Assembly (NCBI GenBank): GCA_036401195.1
Contig: DASWVQ010000125.1
Location: forward strand, 62,001 to 126,000
Source: JACDHQ01 sp036401195
GTDB lineage: Bacteria > Gemmatimonadota > Gemmatimonadetes > Gemmatimonadales > Gemmatimonadaceae
Reading direction: 5' to 3'
DNA: 64,000 nt
Below the pieces are notes generated by a model. That model saw only the letters and a program-made list of their open reading frames with translations, had not been told where the DNA came from and searched no databases. A program made the translations under genes and the position numbers. Each line of letters starts with the position of its first letter. Within the stretch, counting starts at the first letter, position 1. Shown piece after piece: positions 42,964-50,889 of the stretch.

Positions 42964-43602
42964 TCAGCGCCCGGAGGTGAAGCTGAAGGTCATGCCATGC
43001 ACCCCGTCGGCTCGCGTGACGCCGCCCATCATCCCGCCTGTGCCGGCCATCCCCATCCCGGTAGGCTGAGTACCGCTCATCTCGTGGTGCACCGCGGCGC
43101 CTCGCTGGTTGCCCATGTTGCCGGACATCATGCCCGCTCCCATCGAGCCGGTGCCAGTCATTCCGGCCGCCGTCATGCACTCGTCGGGCGTGACCTGCCG
43201 GCCGTCGGCGGTGGTCATCCGCCCTCCGAGGAACAGCACGTAACCCGTGGAGGGCTTGAGCGGCGCTGACGGAGTGAAGGTGAGCACCGTGCGATCGCTC
43301 GACCAGGTGGTCGTTCCGGCGATGGCCGGCGTCGCAACCGACCCCTCGTGGACGGAGAGGACCATGTCCATCGAGTGTGCCAGGGGGCCGGTGCCCATCG
43401 GCCCCACGTCGTCGCGGCCCATGGCGTGACGAAACGTCACGGTGATGGGACCCGCCAGGCTGGTGGCGACTGCTCCTGGTGCCGGCGTGACGCTGGCGAC
43501 CATGGCCTCACCGGCCGTCACGGCGGTTGCGTCGCTGCTGTTGCATGCGGCAGATGCCGCGAGTCCTGCCACTGCCAATGCCCTGCGAATGAAGTGGAGC
43601 AT
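42964..43602 (-). CDS. Lipoprotein with Ig-like (Big_5) domain and Met-rich tail
   Basis: A lipoprotein signal (ALAVAGLAASAAC) is followed by an SbsA/Big_5 Ig-like domain: VASVTPAPGAVATSLAGPIT, VTFRHAMGRDDVGPMGTG, TTTWSSDRTVLTFTPSAPLK and PSTGYVLFLGG. A C-terminal Met/Gly-rich region carries MGAGMMSGNMGNQRGAAVHH and MGMAGTGGMMGG. The 'VxPAxGAxxV...ITVTFxHxM' pattern is the fold signature. Metal binding by the tail is inferred. It is the last gene of a minus-strand cluster with two DUF411 genes and a thioredoxin-like gene. Confidence 0.75.
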   Translation of the reverse strand: MLHFIRRALAVAGLAASAACNSSDATAVTAGEAMVASVTPAPGAVATSLAGPITVTFRHAMGRDDVGPMGTGPLAHSMDMVLSVHEGSVATPAIAGTTTWSSDRTVLTFTPSAPLKPSTGYVLFLGGRMTTADGRQVTPDECMTAAGMTGTGSMGAGMMSGNMGNQRGAAVHHEMSGTQPTGMGMAGTGGMMGGVTRADGVHGMTFSFTSGR

Positions 43603-43658
43603 GGATGGTTCTCCGTACAGGGGGATCATGCTCGGCGCGCCCGGGTGGCGCGTCGTTG

Positions 43659-44132
43659 TCAGCCTTTCGTGAACACCTTGATGTCGCCGCAGCACGTGAA
43701 GGAGAGCACGTCGAAGGGCTCCTTGTGGTCACCGTGCTCCATGCCGGGCGATCCCATCGGCATCCCGGCCACCGCAAGGCCGGCGACCGAGGGCCGCTCG
43801 CGCAGGAGCCGCTGGATCGCGGCGACGGGAACGTGCCCCTCGATCGCGTAGCCGTTCGCGAGGGCCGTGTGACACGACCAGAGCGTCTCCGGCACGTTGT
43901 GCTCCTTCTTGACCGTGTCCACCTCCTTCATGTGATGCAGCTCGACATCGAAACCCGCCGCACGCAGATGATCCACCCACTTGGCACAGCAGCCACAGGT
44001 CGGCGACAGGTGCACCAGGACCTTCGTGGCAGGAGGCGCCGAGGGGACAAGCGCGAGCAGGTTGCGGGTGAGAACTGCCGAGAGCAGGCTGCCTCCGGCG
44101 AGGGTCAGGAAATGTCGGCGAGAAGTAGTCAT
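43659..44132 (-). CDS. DUF411 (CopG-like) periplasmic copper protein 1
   Basis: A Tat-like signal (TTSRRHFLTLAGGSLLSAVL) is followed by a thioredoxin-fold DUF411 domain: VLVHLSPTCGCCAKWVDHLR with the CGCC motif, then VPETLWSCHTALANGYAIEG, HVPVAAIQRLLRERPSVAGL and AVAGMPMGSPGMEHG. The CxCC plus the later Cys in SCHTA and the GMPMGSPGM loop are conserved ligands. CopG of this family binds Cu(I) clusters and is redox active. Protein ends FDVLSFTCCGDIKVFTKG with two additional adjacent Cys not present in the other three copies. Confidence 0.85.
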   Translation of the reverse strand: MTTSRRHFLTLAGGSLLSAVLTRNLLALVPSAPPATKVLVHLSPTCGCCAKWVDHLRAAGFDVELHHMKEVDTVKKEHNVPETLWSCHTALANGYAIEGHVPVAAIQRLLRERPSVAGLAVAGMPMGSPGMEHGDHKEPFDVLSFTCCGDIKVFTKG

Positions 44133-44158
44133 CGTAGTGTGAGCCTATGGTGAAAGCG

Positions 44159-44809
44159 TCAGTGCGAGGGTGCTGCTGGCTGTGTCGATGCGCGCTCGAT
44201 CAGGGAGATCACTTCGTCGACGACCGTCTGGCCCTGGTCCGCCCGGCGCCAGTCACGGACCGCCTCCTTCAGCGTCTCCTCGCAGACGCGACCCTCCTTG
44301 GACGTGACCAGCGCTCGCAGTGGCGCGGGCTGCTCGATCCAGCTCCCCCGCTCCTGGAAGCGATCGTCGAGGAGGATCACGACCGGCGTCGCCGAGCGTC
44401 CGTCCAGTTGGTGCGTCGTGAGCAGTTCGGGCGCCTCCGCCTTTCGCAGCAGCCGGAGCTCGAGGGTGGGGTGGTCACGAGCGAGGCGCGCGAGATATGG
44501 CACGCTGTTCACCGCGTCCGTGCACCAGGATTCCGCGATGACGAGCAGGTGCCAGTGCCCACCGATCGAGGCGACGCGCGCCGCTGCCTGGCCCTGGACG
44601 CTGGCGGCCAGCGCGTAGGTGGCTTCCCACTCCCCCCGCCGAGCCGTGTCGCCGGCGACGAAGGCCTCGTAGCTCACTGCCTGCCCAAAGCGCTGTTCGA
44701 GGCTCGGAACTGTCGCGGTGTCCCCGACATTCGGCTGGCCAGCAGCCGGACGGATCGCAGCGACCACCGCAACCAGGGCCGTTGCCATCCATGGAATGCG
44801 TGTCTTCAT
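44159..44809 (-). CDS. Thioredoxin-fold exported protein
   Basis: After a signal peptide (MATALVAVVAAIRPAAGQ) comes SYEAFVAGDTARRGEWEATY, then a thioredoxin core: WHLLVIAESWCTDAVNSVPY, LARLARDHPTLELRLLRKAE, RSATPVVILLDDRFQERGSW. The active site is SWCTDA, with one Cys instead of CxxC, so disulfide exchange in cis is impossible; a resolving Cys might come from a partner. It lies between two DUF411 genes (26 and 48 bp gaps), so it may reduce or load them. A distant paralogue lies at 58553, also beside a DUF411 gene. Confidence 0.7.
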   Translation of the reverse strand: MKTRIPWMATALVAVVAAIRPAAGQPNVGDTATVPSLEQRFGQAVSYEAFVAGDTARRGEWEATYALAASVQGQAAARVASIGGHWHLLVIAESWCTDAVNSVPYLARLARDHPTLELRLLRKAEAPELLTTHQLDGRSATPVVILLDDRFQERGSWIEQPAPLRALVTSKEGRVCEETLKEAVRDWRRADQGQTVVDEVISLIERASTQPAAPSH

Positions 44810-44857
44810 CTTGCCTCCTCGGGTGGAGCATTCGTACTCGGATCGATACGAGCGACC

Positions 44858-45322
44858 CTAGCGAACCGCATAGACTTCAGTCTTGCCGGAGCGGCTGAAG
44901 GCGACGATTTCGTAGAAGTCCTTCGTGCCACCCTCCATCCCTGGTGATCCGTTCGGCATGCCGGGAGCGGCGATGCCGGCGATCGCCGGGCGCTCGACGA
45001 GCATCTTCTGGATGAGGTCTGCCGGCACGTGGCCTTCGACCGCGTAGCCCTGGACGTCGGCGGTATGACAGGACCAGAGGTCTTCTGGAACACCAAGCCG
45101 CCGCTTCTCCGGCGCGACGGGTTCCAGATACTTCACGCGCACGGCGAACCCGTTGTCCTCCAGATGCGGGACCCACTTCTTGCAGCATCCGCAGGTTGGA
45201 CTGGCATAGACGGTGATGGGCGTGCCTGGAGCGGCCGAGGCAGTGCCCCTCCACCGGCGGAGGCCGAGCAGCCCGGCCCCGAGGGCCCCTGCGGCGACGC
45301 CGAGCCACGCGCGCCGCGACAT
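44858..45322 (-). CDS. DUF411 (CopG-like) periplasmic copper protein 2
   Basis: A Tat-like signal (SRRAWLGVAAGALGAGLLGL) precedes the domain ITVYASPTCGCCKKWVPHLE, VPEDLWSCHTADVQGYAVEG, HVPADLIQKMLVERPAIAGI and AAPGMPNGSPGMEGG. The CGCC and SCHTA cysteines and the GSPGME loop are intact. The ATG at 45322 starts the signal directly; the frame is open to 45544 without plausible sequence. It precedes the thioredoxin-like gene by 48 bp. Confidence 0.85.
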   Translation of the reverse strand: MSRRAWLGVAAGALGAGLLGLRRWRGTASAAPGTPITVYASPTCGCCKKWVPHLEDNGFAVRVKYLEPVAPEKRRLGVPEDLWSCHTADVQGYAVEGHVPADLIQKMLVERPAIAGIAAPGMPNGSPGMEGGTKDFYEIVAFSRSGKTEVYAVR

Positions 45323-45570
45323 GGAACGTGGGGCCGGTCCAGGTTGATCGCCCCCGGGACGTGCCTGCCCCCGGGAGCGGTTGGGATCTGCATGACGTGG
45401 CTTCGCCACTCGATGTATCCTCGGATGAGGTGAACGGACGCAAGCTCGGGCGGAAGCCCCTGCGCGTCCGCGATGTTCGCGTGTGTTCCGGCTGGTCCGC
45501 ATGGCGACGGGATCGGGCGCGGCGCCGTGCGGGGTGGCGGCCATGAGCGGATGCTCGCCGCCGTGCCGCG

Positions 45571-46005
45571 TCAGCGGCGCGCCGAGGGCGCCGCCGCGCG
45601 GAGCCTGGGCGGCGGCACCGCCGGGCGCGCCGCGGCCATCTTCGTGTCGCCGGCTACGGCACCTGTCGGGCCGTCGTCAGGCTCCGTTCGCGACGCGGGG
45701 AGGCCAGATGACGCGGGCCTCAGCGTGTGGCACGCGAGAGAGGCCAGGCAGCATGGCGGGGCCTCCACCTCTCCGGACGACGCCGGAGCGGTGCCGTGGC
45801 CGAGGGCATGATGTCCCCGGGCGCCGGTGCCGGGCCCTGAGGCAAGGCCGCAACGGTGGTCTGCCGCCGCAGCATGCGGGGCCGGCCCACCAGGACGATG
45901 GTCGAGCCCCTGTGCGGCAAGCCCCGTCGCCTGCAGCGGGAGCAGGCTGATGAGAGCTGCCAGCAGCCGTCGGCTCATCGGTCGGTTGCGGAGCAGGCCA
46001 CGCAT
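45571..46005 (-). CDS. Small secreted Cys/His protein 1
   Basis: A signal peptide (SRRLLAALISLLPLQATGLA) is followed by a short mature protein of low complexity with a His-rich part (HRPGGPAPHAAAADHR, GHHALGHGT), a Cys cluster (APPCCLASLACHTLRPAS) and a Pro-rich end (PAVPPPRLRAAAP). It resembles the proteins at 57285 and 57999 in architecture: signal, His region, three or four Cys, Pro-rich tail. The family is not known to me. It is the first gene of the DUF411/thioredoxin-like cluster. The ATG at 45978 is an alternative start. Confidence 0.55.
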   Translation of the reverse strand: MRGLLRNRPMSRRLLAALISLLPLQATGLAAQGLDHRPGGPAPHAAAADHRCGLASGPGTGARGHHALGHGTAPASSGEVEAPPCCLASLACHTLRPASSGLPASRTEPDDGPTGAVAGDTKMAAARPAVPPPRLRAAAPSARR

Positions 46006-46198
46006 GGCGGCACACTACGGTCCCTGCGGAGCACGCGCAGTCGGGCAAGCCATCATTCGCTGTCAGGATTCTTCCCGCCATGTCGCCGGTAATCCGACCT
46101 TCAGACCCGATTCATCCCGGGTTCAGCAGGAGGGGCCATGCTTCTGTCCGGAGGAGCCGTTCCGTGCACCCACGGAGGGTGCCGGCGGTGGAGTGACG

Positions 46199-46882
46199 AT
46201 GCCCGAGATGTCTGAGTTTGCCGGAACATTGGATGCGCGCCTGCTCGTGATGGATGACTTTCGCCGCGCTGAGGAGCACCGACTGGCCGATGAGATGCGG
46301 CCACGGCAACTCCTCCAGGAGGCGTTCGACCGCGTGGCGGACATCACGCTGTCCGGAATCATCCGTCCACGGCTGGCGGTGATCGCCGAGCGCTTCCAGC
46401 AGGCGTCGCTCGAAACCATCCAGACCCCCATGGGCCTGTATGTCGGGTGCACCTTCGCCGCCACCGAGACCTTTCCCGTGGTGGCGCTGGTATGCGCCGG
46501 CGTGGCACTGGACGAAGAGCGGCAGGTGTGCGCGCTGACGCTGAGCGCCGACCTCACGCCGCCGATTCCCGGGTACACGACCACCGCCGTACACCCGGTC
46601 GACCTCGACCAGCCGCGATGGGAGGGGATGGTGGCGTGGCTGGAGGAGCAGCTCTTCCGGTTCGTGGACGCCTACATCGAAGCGCACCGGCTTGCGGCAA
46701 CCCGGGAGGCGCTCCTCGTCCGTGATCCGGTATGCGGCATGATGGTCGCACCGAGTGTGGCGCCGGAGCGCTGGAGCTTCGGCGGCGAGACGTACTCCTT
46801 CTGCGCCAGGAGCTGCCGCGATCAGTTCATGGCGACGCCGCGGGCGTTCCTCGACGGGGTGGCGCGCGCCCGGGCGCAGTGA
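46199..46882 (+). CDS. YHS-domain protein with uncharacterised N-terminal domain
   Basis: From the ATG at 46199 (GGAG at -9), the 227-residue protein begins with a helical stretch (FRRAEEHRLADEMRPRQLLQ), then a mixed domain IIRPRLAVIAERFQQASLET, GCTFAATETFPVVALVCAGV and WEGMVAWLEEQLFRFVDAYI. It ends with a YHS domain DPVCGMMVAPSVAPERWSFG, GETYSFCARSCRDQF. YHS domains bind copper or other soft metals through CGM and FC...C. The N-terminal domain is unknown to me. There is no signal peptide, so it is probably a cytoplasmic copper sensor or store. A truncated paralogue lies at 40776. Confidence 0.7.
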   Translation: MPEMSEFAGTLDARLLVMDDFRRAEEHRLADEMRPRQLLQEAFDRVADITLSGIIRPRLAVIAERFQQASLETIQTPMGLYVGCTFAATETFPVVALVCAGVALDEERQVCALTLSADLTPPIPGYTTTAVHPVDLDQPRWEGMVAWLEEQLFRFVDAYIEAHRLAATREALLVRDPVCGMMVAPSVAPERWSFGGETYSFCARSCRDQFMATPRAFLDGVARARAQ

Positions 46883-46883
46883 T

Positions 46884-46909
46884 CCGGCCGGCGCCAGGGC
46901 GCCGGCCGG
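46884..46909 (+). terminator. Perfect 12-bp hairpin after the YHS gene
   Basis: CCGGCCGGCGCC-AG-GGCGCCGGCCGG is a perfect inverted repeat two bases after the stop codon of the YHS gene and before the convergent oxidase remnant. A very strong GC stem without a T-tract; it would serve both strands. Confidence 0.55.
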
Positions 46910-46923
46910 CGGGGCCCCACCGG

Positions 46924-47690
46924 CTACTGCGTCACGTTGATCACGCGCGCCATGCCGAGGGGGGAACCGTTGGGGCCCTCCTTCATGTCGTTTGACGTGT
47001 GGTGCGGAAGGCGGCGTCGCGCGTCCTGCCGTTCATCGTGTGGAAGTAAGAATCGCCGCCGGGCGGGAAGGGCTCGACCGGCTGTCCGCGTTCCTTGAAG
47101 AACCACGACTGGACGACGGGCGAAGTCACGATCCACGTGGTGCGAGTCGGGCTCCTGACGCGGGAGCGCGCGAGAGAACCCGTCGAGTCCCCTGAGCTCC
47201 TGCCGCGCGCTGTTCGTGTGGGTGTGGTAGGCGATCGTGCCCGCGTGTCCCGGGGTGAACTCGTACGTGTACATCCCTCCAGGCGGAATGGGCTGCGGCT
47301 GGCTCACTCCGCCGACGCCGTCAGCGTCGTTCGGCTCGTGGCCGCCGTGAAAATGGATGGTCGTAGGTTCCGGCAGGTCGTTCATCACGGCGAAGTGCAC
47401 GCGTTCGCCCTCGTATGCGATGGCGGTGGGTCCTGGCGTCACGCCGCGGTAGCCCCAGACCTCCGCGGTCTCCACCGGGAAGGTCGCGAGCTGCTGCCTG
47501 AAAACGTGGACCCGCAGCCTGAACTCGCGTACCCCGCCGCATACGGCCGTCGCGAGGTCAGGCACGTCGGGGGTGACGGGCAGCGTGACGTCGCGTTACG
47601 ACTGCCTGGCGTGATCGAAGGGGCCGGCTGGGGCCGCGGGCTCCTCGCTGAAGGGGTACAGGCGCGGATCGGGTATGCCCGAGCTGCGCA
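46924..47690 (-). pseudogene. Multicopper oxidase gene remnant
   Basis: The minus strand contains the first cupredoxin domain: VETAEVWGYRGVTPGPTAIA, YEGERVHFAVMNDLPEPTTI, HFHGGHEPNDADGVGG and GHAGTIAYHTHTNSARQELR, with the copper motifs HFHG and YHTH. After GLDGFSRALP the sense reading changes frame (VVQSWFFKERGQPVEPFPPG, DSYFHTMNGRTRDAAF) and stops. Another shift yields GPNGSPLGMARVINVTQ at the end. The C-terminal HCH motif is absent, and an in-frame stop lies upstream near 47595. It lies 34 bp beyond the copper ATPase stop. Confidence 0.65.
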
Positions 47691-47724
47691 TGCTACCCAG
47701 AGTACTTGCCAAGTCACGGGTCTG

Positions 47725-49872
47725 CTAGAGTCGCGCCCGCCTCAGGAGCTGTGCGTTGAGCGCGACCACCACGGTGCTGAGCGACATGAGGACGGCGCCG
47801 ACCGCGGGGTGCAGAACGATTCCCCACGGGGCCAGCACGCCTGCCGCCAAGGGAATGGCCACGATGTTGTATCCCGCCGCCCACCAGAGATTCTGGATCA
47901 TCTTGCGATACGTGGCGCGGCTCAGCGCGATGATGCGGGGGACGTCGCGTGGGTCGCTCCGGACGAGAACGACGTCTCCCGCCTCGACGGCGACGTGCGT
48001 GCCGGCGCCGATCGCGACCCCCACGTCGGCCGTCAACAGGGCGGGGGCATCGTTCACGCCGTCGCCGACCATTGCCACCCGTAGCCCGCGCCGCTGCAGT
48101 TCCTGGATCTTCGCAGCCTTCTGGTCCGGCAACACCTCCGCGAAGACCGTATCGATCCCCAGGTCCTTCGCTACGGCGTCGGCGACCGCCTGCGCATCAC
48201 CCGTGAGCATCACGACCTCGATCCCCTCCGCGTGCAGCCGCTCGATTGCCTCACGGGATTCGGGGCGGACCGCGTCGGCAACCGCAAACGCCGCGAGCAC
48301 GCGCGTCCCTTCCACCAGGTAGATCGTACCCTGCCCGCGAGCGGCCGACCGTTCTGCGGCCGCAACGAGCGCGGGACCCGGCTGTACTGACGTGGCTGCG
48401 AGGAGGTTCGGTCCTCCGCCGGCGAGATCCCGGCCGTCCACACGTCCACGCACGCCGCGTCCGGGCAGGTATTCGAATCCCGTCGCCTGGGGGATGGCGA
48501 GTCCGCGGTCTTCCGCGGTCGTCACGATCGCGCGCGCGACCGGATGTTCCGAGTCGCGTTCCAGCGCCGCGGCGAGCCGCAGGGCGTCGTCCGCCGTCAT
48601 GCCTTCGGTGGCTACATCGACGACGCGGTGTTCGCCGAGCGTCAGCGTCCCCGTCTTGTCGAACACCACGGCGGTGAGGTTCCGGGCTTCCTCCAGGCCG
48701 CGGCGGTCGCGGACCAGGAGCCCGCCACGCGCCCCGAGCGTCGTCGAGATCGCGACGACCAGGGGGATCGCAAGCCCCAGCGCATGCGGGCACGCGATGA
48801 CGAGAACGGTCACGACCCGCTCGACCGCGTACGTCGCCGTGGCGCCGGCGAGGAGCCAGCCGGCGAGGGTCAGCGCCGCGGACACGACGGCGATGATCGT
48901 AAGGAAGAAGGCGGCCCGGTCTGCGAGCGCCTGCGCGCGCGAGCGCGAGGACTGCGCCTGCTGCACAAGCCGCATGATCCCGGCGAGCGCGGTCTTCTCC
49001 CCGGTACCCCTGACCTCGACGCGAAGGGAACCCGATTCGTTGATGGTACCGGCGATGACCTGGTCGCCTTCGTGCTTCTCCACGGGGCGGGATTCGCCAG
49101 TGATCATCGCCTCGTTCACTGCGCTGTGGCCCTGGCGCACTACGCCGTCCGCCGGCATGCCGGCCCCCGGCCGAACGAGCACCAGGTCCCCTTCGCGCAG
49201 GTCGGTGAGGGGAACCTCCTCGATGCGATCCCCCACCACGCGCGCGGCGCTGCTCGGGAGCAGCTTCGCCAGCTCCTGGAGCGCACCCTGCGCCTGGGTG
49301 ATGGATCGCATCTCGATCCAGTGCCCAAGCACCATGATGGTGACGAGTGTGGCGAGCTCCCACCACAGGTCCATCCCCGGGACGCCGAGGGTCACCGCCA
49401 GGCTGAAGACGAACGCCACTGAAATCGCGAGGGAGATCAGCGTCATCATCCCCGGGCGACGCACGCGCAGCTCACCGCCGGCCCCGCGGAGGAAGACGAT
49501 CCCCCCGTAGAGGAACACCAGCGTGCCGAAGAGCGCGGGGACGTAGCGCGATCCCGGGAACGCTGATGCCCGATACCCGAACCAGTCCTGGATCATCGGG
49601 GTCCAGACGAGCGTCGGGACGGTCAGCGCGAGCGTCCACCAGAACTTGCTGCGGAACATCTCGACACTATGGCCAGCATGCTTGTCGTGGCCGGCGTGGT
49701 CGTCGGCGGCGTCGTGCCTCCCGTGGACATCCTGCGCCGTGTCCGAAGCCCGCCTGAGGTGTCCGGCCGCATCCGCGTGCAACTCGGGATGTTCGGGATA
49801 TCCCGGCTCGGTGGGGGCTGCGCTCTTGTGGGATCCGTCGGAGGGATGCGAATGCGCGTCGTGCTCAACCAT
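47725..49872 (-). CDS. Copper-translocating P1B-type ATPase (CopB type)
   Basis: A His/Asp-rich cytoplasmic N-terminus (HDAHSHPSDGSH, HGRHDAADDHAGHDKHAGHS) replaces the usual CxxC domain. Eight TM helices, the actuator loop MITGESRPVEK, the ion-binding motif VIACPHALGLAIPL, the phosphorylated Asp in FDKTGTLTLGEH, the HP motif in DSEHPVARAI and GDGVNDAPALLTADVGVAIG are all present. The CPH motif marks the P1B-3/CopB class, which exports Cu and Ag. The ATG at 49872 follows GGAGGAAACC-like sequence. The 15-bp operator at 49953 lies 81 bp upstream, suggesting copper induction. Confidence 0.95.
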   Translation of the reverse strand: MVEHDAHSHPSDGSHKSAAPTEPGYPEHPELHADAAGHLRRASDTAQDVHGRHDAADDHAGHDKHAGHSVEMFRSKFWWTLALTVPTLVWTPMIQDWFGYRASAFPGSRYVPALFGTLVFLYGGIVFLRGAGGELRVRRPGMMTLISLAISVAFVFSLAVTLGVPGMDLWWELATLVTIMVLGHWIEMRSITQAQGALQELAKLLPSSAARVVGDRIEEVPLTDLREGDLVLVRPGAGMPADGVVRQGHSAVNEAMITGESRPVEKHEGDQVIAGTINESGSLRVEVRGTGEKTALAGIMRLVQQAQSSRSRAQALADRAAFFLTIIAVVSAALTLAGWLLAGATATYAVERVVTVLVIACPHALGLAIPLVVAISTTLGARGGLLVRDRRGLEEARNLTAVVFDKTGTLTLGEHRVVDVATEGMTADDALRLAAALERDSEHPVARAIVTTAEDRGLAIPQATGFEYLPGRGVRGRVDGRDLAGGGPNLLAATSVQPGPALVAAAERSAARGQGTIYLVEGTRVLAAFAVADAVRPESREAIERLHAEGIEVVMLTGDAQAVADAVAKDLGIDTVFAEVLPDQKAAKIQELQRRGLRVAMVGDGVNDAPALLTADVGVAIGAGTHVAVEAGDVVLVRSDPRDVPRIIALSRATYRKMIQNLWWAAGYNIVAIPLAAGVLAPWGIVLHPAVGAVLMSLSTVVVALNAQLLRRARL

Positions 49873-49952
49873 GGGTGGTTTCCGCCGGAGGAGGACGCAA
49901 CGAGGGTAGAGCGCTCCAATCTGAAGAAGTGATGCACATTCCATACCTACCG

Positions 49953-49967
49953 TTTACTACGCGTAAA
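49953..49967. promoter_or_regulatory. Copper-operator candidate, site 2 (TTTACTACGCGTAAA)
   Basis: Perfect TTTAC-N5-GTAAA inverted repeat, 81 bp upstream of the copper ATPase start. It is the best-matching member of the five-site set and supports control of the ATPase by the same factor as the Cus operon and the copper-storage gene. Confidence 0.65.
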
Positions 49968-50318
49968 GGCAACGGCGAACTCTCCCAACGGCATTCACAA
50001 CAGGCGTACGGTCCGTAGAACGCATGGGGGCTGCGCATTGATGCGCGAATCTACAGGCGCTTTCGCGGCGTTGATCGCGTCCACCGTCATCACGTTCACG
50101 CTAATGTAGGGCTGCCGCTCCAGCACGAAGTCGCGCTGAACAAAAGAGTTTGGACCGTGGCTTTCACGCCATCGGGATCGCGGCACCCCGATTCCGGGCC
50201 GCTGCTCCTTGCCCAGCACCGGTCGGGCGCCTCCTGGTCACATCGCCGGCTCCCCCGCGCGCGGAAGCGAGTCGAGGTCGTGCCTGACGACCGCTCCGCC
50301 AGGCACGCCTGCGCGCTC
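49968..50318. other. 351-bp stretch without a supportable gene
   Basis: A short minus-strand frame (RDFVLERQPYISVNVMTVDA, AINAAKAPVDSRIN) at about 50010-50140 has fairly natural composition and might be a remnant. I recognise no family and see no start signal. Otherwise nothing was found. The stretch separates the ATPase promoter from the end of the Cus operon. Confidence 0.35.
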
Positions 50319-50885
50319 CTATCCTCGAATCGCGTAGACCTCCGTCTGCCCGCTCCTGGTGAACGTCAGCACTTCGTACCGGTCTCGGGGACCGGGCTGC
50401 TCCATGCCGGGCGATCCAACCGGCATTCCCGGAACAGCAAGGCCAGCAATCGCGGGTCGCTCCCGGAGCATCCGGTGGATGAGGTCCGCTGGAACGTGCC
50501 CCTCCACGGCATACCCGCCGACTTCCGCCGTGTGACACGACCACAGGGACTCGGGGACACCGAGGAGCGCCTTCGCCGGTGACACGTCGGCAACGACGTC
50601 CCTGTTTACGCGGAACCCACTTGTCTCGAGGTGGGCGATCCAATCCTTGCAGCACCCGCAGGTGGGACTGAGGTGGACCGTGATCGGCACCAACGCCGGG
50701 TCACCACCGTACCCCCGCGTCTTCCACCAGGTGCCTCCGGCGACGAAAGCTGCGCCGCCGGTGATGACGGCCGTGCGAATCCAGGCACGGCGCGTCATTC
50801 CCAGGGTCGTCGGCTCGGCTGCCGCATGCTGGGTCGGCCGGTTGGCATACCCGGCGAAGTTCTCGTGATGGCGCTTCCTGCTCAT
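50319..50885 (-). CDS. DUF411 (CopG-like) copper protein 3, cus-operon linked
   Basis: The start at 50885 lies 4 bp after the CusA stop. A long N-terminus precedes a Tat-like signal (MTRRAWIRTAVITGGAAFVA), then ITVHLSPTCGCCKDWIAHLE, VPESLWSCHTAEVGGYAVEG, HVPADLIHRMLRERPAIAGL and AVPGMPVGSPGMEQPG. CGCC, SCHTA and GSPGME are intact. The alternative ATG at 50798 starts exactly at the signal. The location at the end of the Cus operon supports a role in periplasmic copper handling alongside the pump. Confidence 0.85.
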   Translation of the reverse strand: MSRKRHHENFAGYANRPTQHAAAEPTTLGMTRRAWIRTAVITGGAAFVAGGTWWKTRGYGGDPALVPITVHLSPTCGCCKDWIAHLETSGFRVNRDVVADVSPAKALLGVPESLWSCHTAEVGGYAVEGHVPADLIHRMLRERPAIAGLAVPGMPVGSPGMEQPGPRDRYEVLTFTRSGQTEVYAIRG

Positions 50886-50889
50886 AAGA

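Noticed and set aside
45483..45950. Plus-strand open frame antisense to the small Cys/His gene
   Set aside because: It has no signal peptide or motif. The minus-strand product has a clear signal and fits the cluster pattern.
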